DNA of 64,000 bases from Chrysomallon squamiferum (lineage: Eukaryota > Mollusca > Gastropoda > Neomphalida > Peltospiridae), in the NCBI GenBank assembly GCA_012295275.1, contig CM022665.1, positions 15,353,476-15,417,475 on the forward strand, written 5' to 3'. Below, in pieces: positions 61,137-64,000 of this stretch. Each line of letters opens with the position of its first letter. Within the stretch, counting starts at the first letter, position 1. Below the pieces are notes generated by a model. It was given only the letters and a program-made list of their open reading frames with translations. It made no database searches and was not told the origin of the DNA. The translations under genes were made by a program, and so were the position numbers.

Positions 61137-62008
61137 ATAAATCAACAAGAGCAAATAGAGAATATGTCATTCAAAGTTTAAAAGTTAGTGAAAACGCTTT
61201 CTTTCGGTTTCTGTAAACTAGACATTTTATCCATCATCTTACACTGAATATTAGTTACTGTTTTATTTATTTTTATTTCTGTACAATCGTCGTAAAAAAA
61301 TATGTTCAATTACTGTAACTGTCAGACTTTATTGGAGTCTTTCATTAATAGAATTTAGAATAAGAAAAAGGAAAGTTACATTTTTTAAAAAAGAAGCTCA
61401 TTTAATTAGAAAAAATATATTTATATATTTCTTTCGTTTTTTCATACCAGTTCTTTGTTCCATATTATTCTAAAACTCTTTTTTCTTTAATTTAATTTTT
61501 ATTTTATATTTATTGTATAAGACTAAAGGCGCAACTTCCATTTAAAATAATAATTAACTTAATTTGTAATCGAAATAAATAGAAAAAAAAAATAAAATAA
61601 AAAATCAATCAAGGACAAAAAATCCCAGGGAGTCATTAAAACAATTCAAATTCAGATTTTTTTTTTTTTTTTTTAATTCGTTAAAGCTGTAATTTATGAC
61701 GTTAAAAAAAGATACTGAGAGCGCTCTTTTATTCCTGAATTTTCGTCCGAAGTTCATACTAGAGGAATAGTTTAAGCAGATTTTCATAATAGAGGAACGG
61801 ATGATGGATAAGACAGAGAGATGCTGATTTGGAAACTGAACAGTTAGCTCTGTATCAATAAAAATTTCTTAAGACAATATACAGTTATTTCTTTGTTGTC
61901 GCTATATACATCAAATAGTTCTTAAATACAACAATTTATTATTATTATTACTTTTTTAATGAATACGGTCTTTTAAGATCGAAACCCTCTATTCAATTCT
62001 AAAAAAAT

Positions 62009-62055
<47 letters not shown>

Positions 62056-64000
62056 TGTGAATATCAAGAAGTAAATACAGTTCCATTCCCAAAAAGAAAT
62101 TTTGAAATTTATCTAGTCATTTTATCACTACTACGCACACTATTGTGTTTGCATGAGAGATATGTAAAGAAGATAACTGAAAATAATTTGATATTAGGAC
62201 GTTCGTTTTTCAAAATCTTTGAAACCGTTCAGTTTGACATGTGCCTACGACGTTTCAACGTGTCAGTCTTGTGTACATTATCCGAATATCAAGGATGAAA
62301 CTGTTACCGACATTTTTATCAAATATTTTTCCGAATTAATCCGACACCGGAAGTAAATTTCAAACACGACTGTTCACAAATCGTATTACGCCTCTAGCGC
62401 TATACTTGTGTCGTTTCTAGCATATACCATGATACCAGTCGTTTGTCCAAGGCTAGAAAATCAGTTTTCTTCTTGTTGAAAGACAAGAGCTGCTATTTCG
62501 GACTCTTCACTCACCAGATGTCACTAGCAGCTGTCTTTATGGTACTTAGCGACTGATCGAGCTTAACAGAACACCACTTAACAACGTTACAGTGTTTGCC
62601 CTTCCATCACAGGCTCTTTGTTTTGATAACTTAACGATTTGTTTTGGTTTGTTAACTGCATTTGTGGATCAGAAGTGAAAACTGTACGGAAAGAGAATAA
62701 TATTTAAAAGTAAATAGTATAAAAATGAACTTAAAACCAAAACAACAACAATATCTTCAATAATAATAATAATAATAACTGTAATGTTTTACTAATTTTA
62801 TTGTACATGATAAAAAAGTTAAAAATAATTAAAATATATTAAAATAAATAAATAAATAAATAAATAAAATAAAGTAAAAATAAATAAACAAAGCAAGTAG
62901 CAATATTTTAAATAAAATAATTTTCATTATATAAAATATATAATAATTTACAGGCAGTATCTTTTTACTATCTCAAAATGAAAAAGGTTTTAATTGTCTA
63001 ATACATTTAATCATGATATATAACATAAAAGTAAAAATTAATATTTTTTCTAATAGCAGTTACGAAACTCTGTCATTACTCACTTCTGACGCAGCTAATG
63101 TAAAAGTCGTCTAAAAGTTCTAATTAAACCCTTTTAATGTAAGTGCAGTTTGCTGTTCTGTGTATTTCTGGCAATAAAATCATCCTGGCCACATCATAAG
63201 AACAAATAAGCCTGTGGCCGAAATAAATGTGTATGTTAAAAATGTAAGAGTTAGAGTAATTAATTACAGCTGATTTAGATTTCGAATTTATGTCGAACGA
63301 CCAATTTCATAGTAAAAGTGTGACGCCCAAATAATGAAGAAATCGTTGATTTGTTAGCCTCTCTCTCTATCTCTGTATTTTTATTTCCTCTTTCACTCTT
63401 ATCCTTATTTCTTTCTTTAACTCTATCGTTCTTTCGTTGTATTTGTATTTCCTCTCTCTCTCTCTGTTTCTCTCACTCTCAGACACACACGACATACAAA
63501 ATATTAATCTTTTCCTTTCTTTCTGTACGCGTTTTTCTTTATTTGTCTGCAATTATATATTTTTTCCTCCGAACTATAAATTTATGGAAATATTGGTCGT
63601 CTGAACTTGTTCAGTGAGAAACAAAAAAGAAAAGAAGGATTAATGCGAATAAAAAGGAAATAAAAGAAAAACAAAACTTAAGTTTGGAAATTGCTAAATC
63701 TAAGAAGAAATAAATTTGAAAACGATTAAAAAGTAAATGTCTGTTTAACATAAAAAGATAGACATCAAAAGAAAAATATACAATTATTCCTAACAAACGA
63801 CCAATCTTTTAAACGCGATAGTTTATGAATTATCTCTGTGATCGAAATGCATTTTGCAGGCGAGAATCGGCAAACACACACGCATAATTGTGCCGCACAA
63901 ATAAATTTGTTGTTTGAAGTAGAGAAATTAAATTTTATCTTATGACAACTGTTTATGACTGATTGTGTAAAGAATGTTTCACTTTTGAGCAAATTCAGAA
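61137..64000. other. Intergenic to window end
   Basis: AT-rich with a GT tract, AAAT tracts near 62.85 kb and CT-rich words near 63.36-63.48 kb. 62.2-62.7 kb is complex and CpG-bearing. No gene supported. Confidence 0.6.
62012..62060. repeat. (GT)n
   Basis: About 23 GT units with one TTG interruption. Confidence 0.97.

Overview
The window is eukaryotic, intron-rich, strongly AT-rich metazoan DNA carrying many long microsatellites. One protein gene is recognisable, and it fills the left two thirds of the window on the + strand. It is the ortholog of ZFC3H1, the zinc-finger scaffold of the nuclear poly(A)-tail exosome-targeting (PAXT) connection. The exon and intron style, the degree of divergence from the human protein as I remember it, and the long CT/GA, GT, ATT and AAAT tracts suggest a lophotrochozoan, possibly a mollusc such as a cephalopod. 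That placement is inference. The family assignment is strong.

1-630 is an upstream intron with a probable degenerate TA-flanked MITE. 631-41623 is the 5'-partial ZFC3H1 gene: 30 coding exons that join in phase at GT-AG introns and encode about 1,517 residues ending at a TAA. The start codon and roughly the first quarter of the protein lie left of the window. Order along the protein: conserved acidic motif, proline-rich segment, acidic/serine stretch, coiled coils, basic NLS-like cluster, the C-x7-C-x4-C-x3-H zinc finger, then a long series of HAT/TPR-like helical repeats to the C terminus. One exon (3564-3723) reads in two frames, with an apparent extra A in an A6 run. Introns are mostly 0.3-1.2 kb, but those at 12236-22562, 22749-28121 and 29342-33032 are large.

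41624-64000 has no gene that I can support. CpG is scarce through the gene body and up to about 45.4 kb and then becomes clearly commoner, as expected if the transcribed region is methylated in the germline. 47.6-50.9 kb holds the most striking structure. An 81-bp unit is repeated 34 times almost without change, and each unit is a dimer of diverged 35-bp and 46-bp halves. On its left it is flanked by older 35-bp monomers, part of which are inverted. The remainder is AT-rich DNA with four long CT/GA tracts and several more complex, CpG-bearing blocks that could be regulatory or transposon-derived.

I found no rRNA, tRNA, CRISPR array or intact transposase gene. The only candidate new structures are the dimeric minisatellite, the splice-site hexamer repeat in ZFC3H1 and the apparent frameshift.
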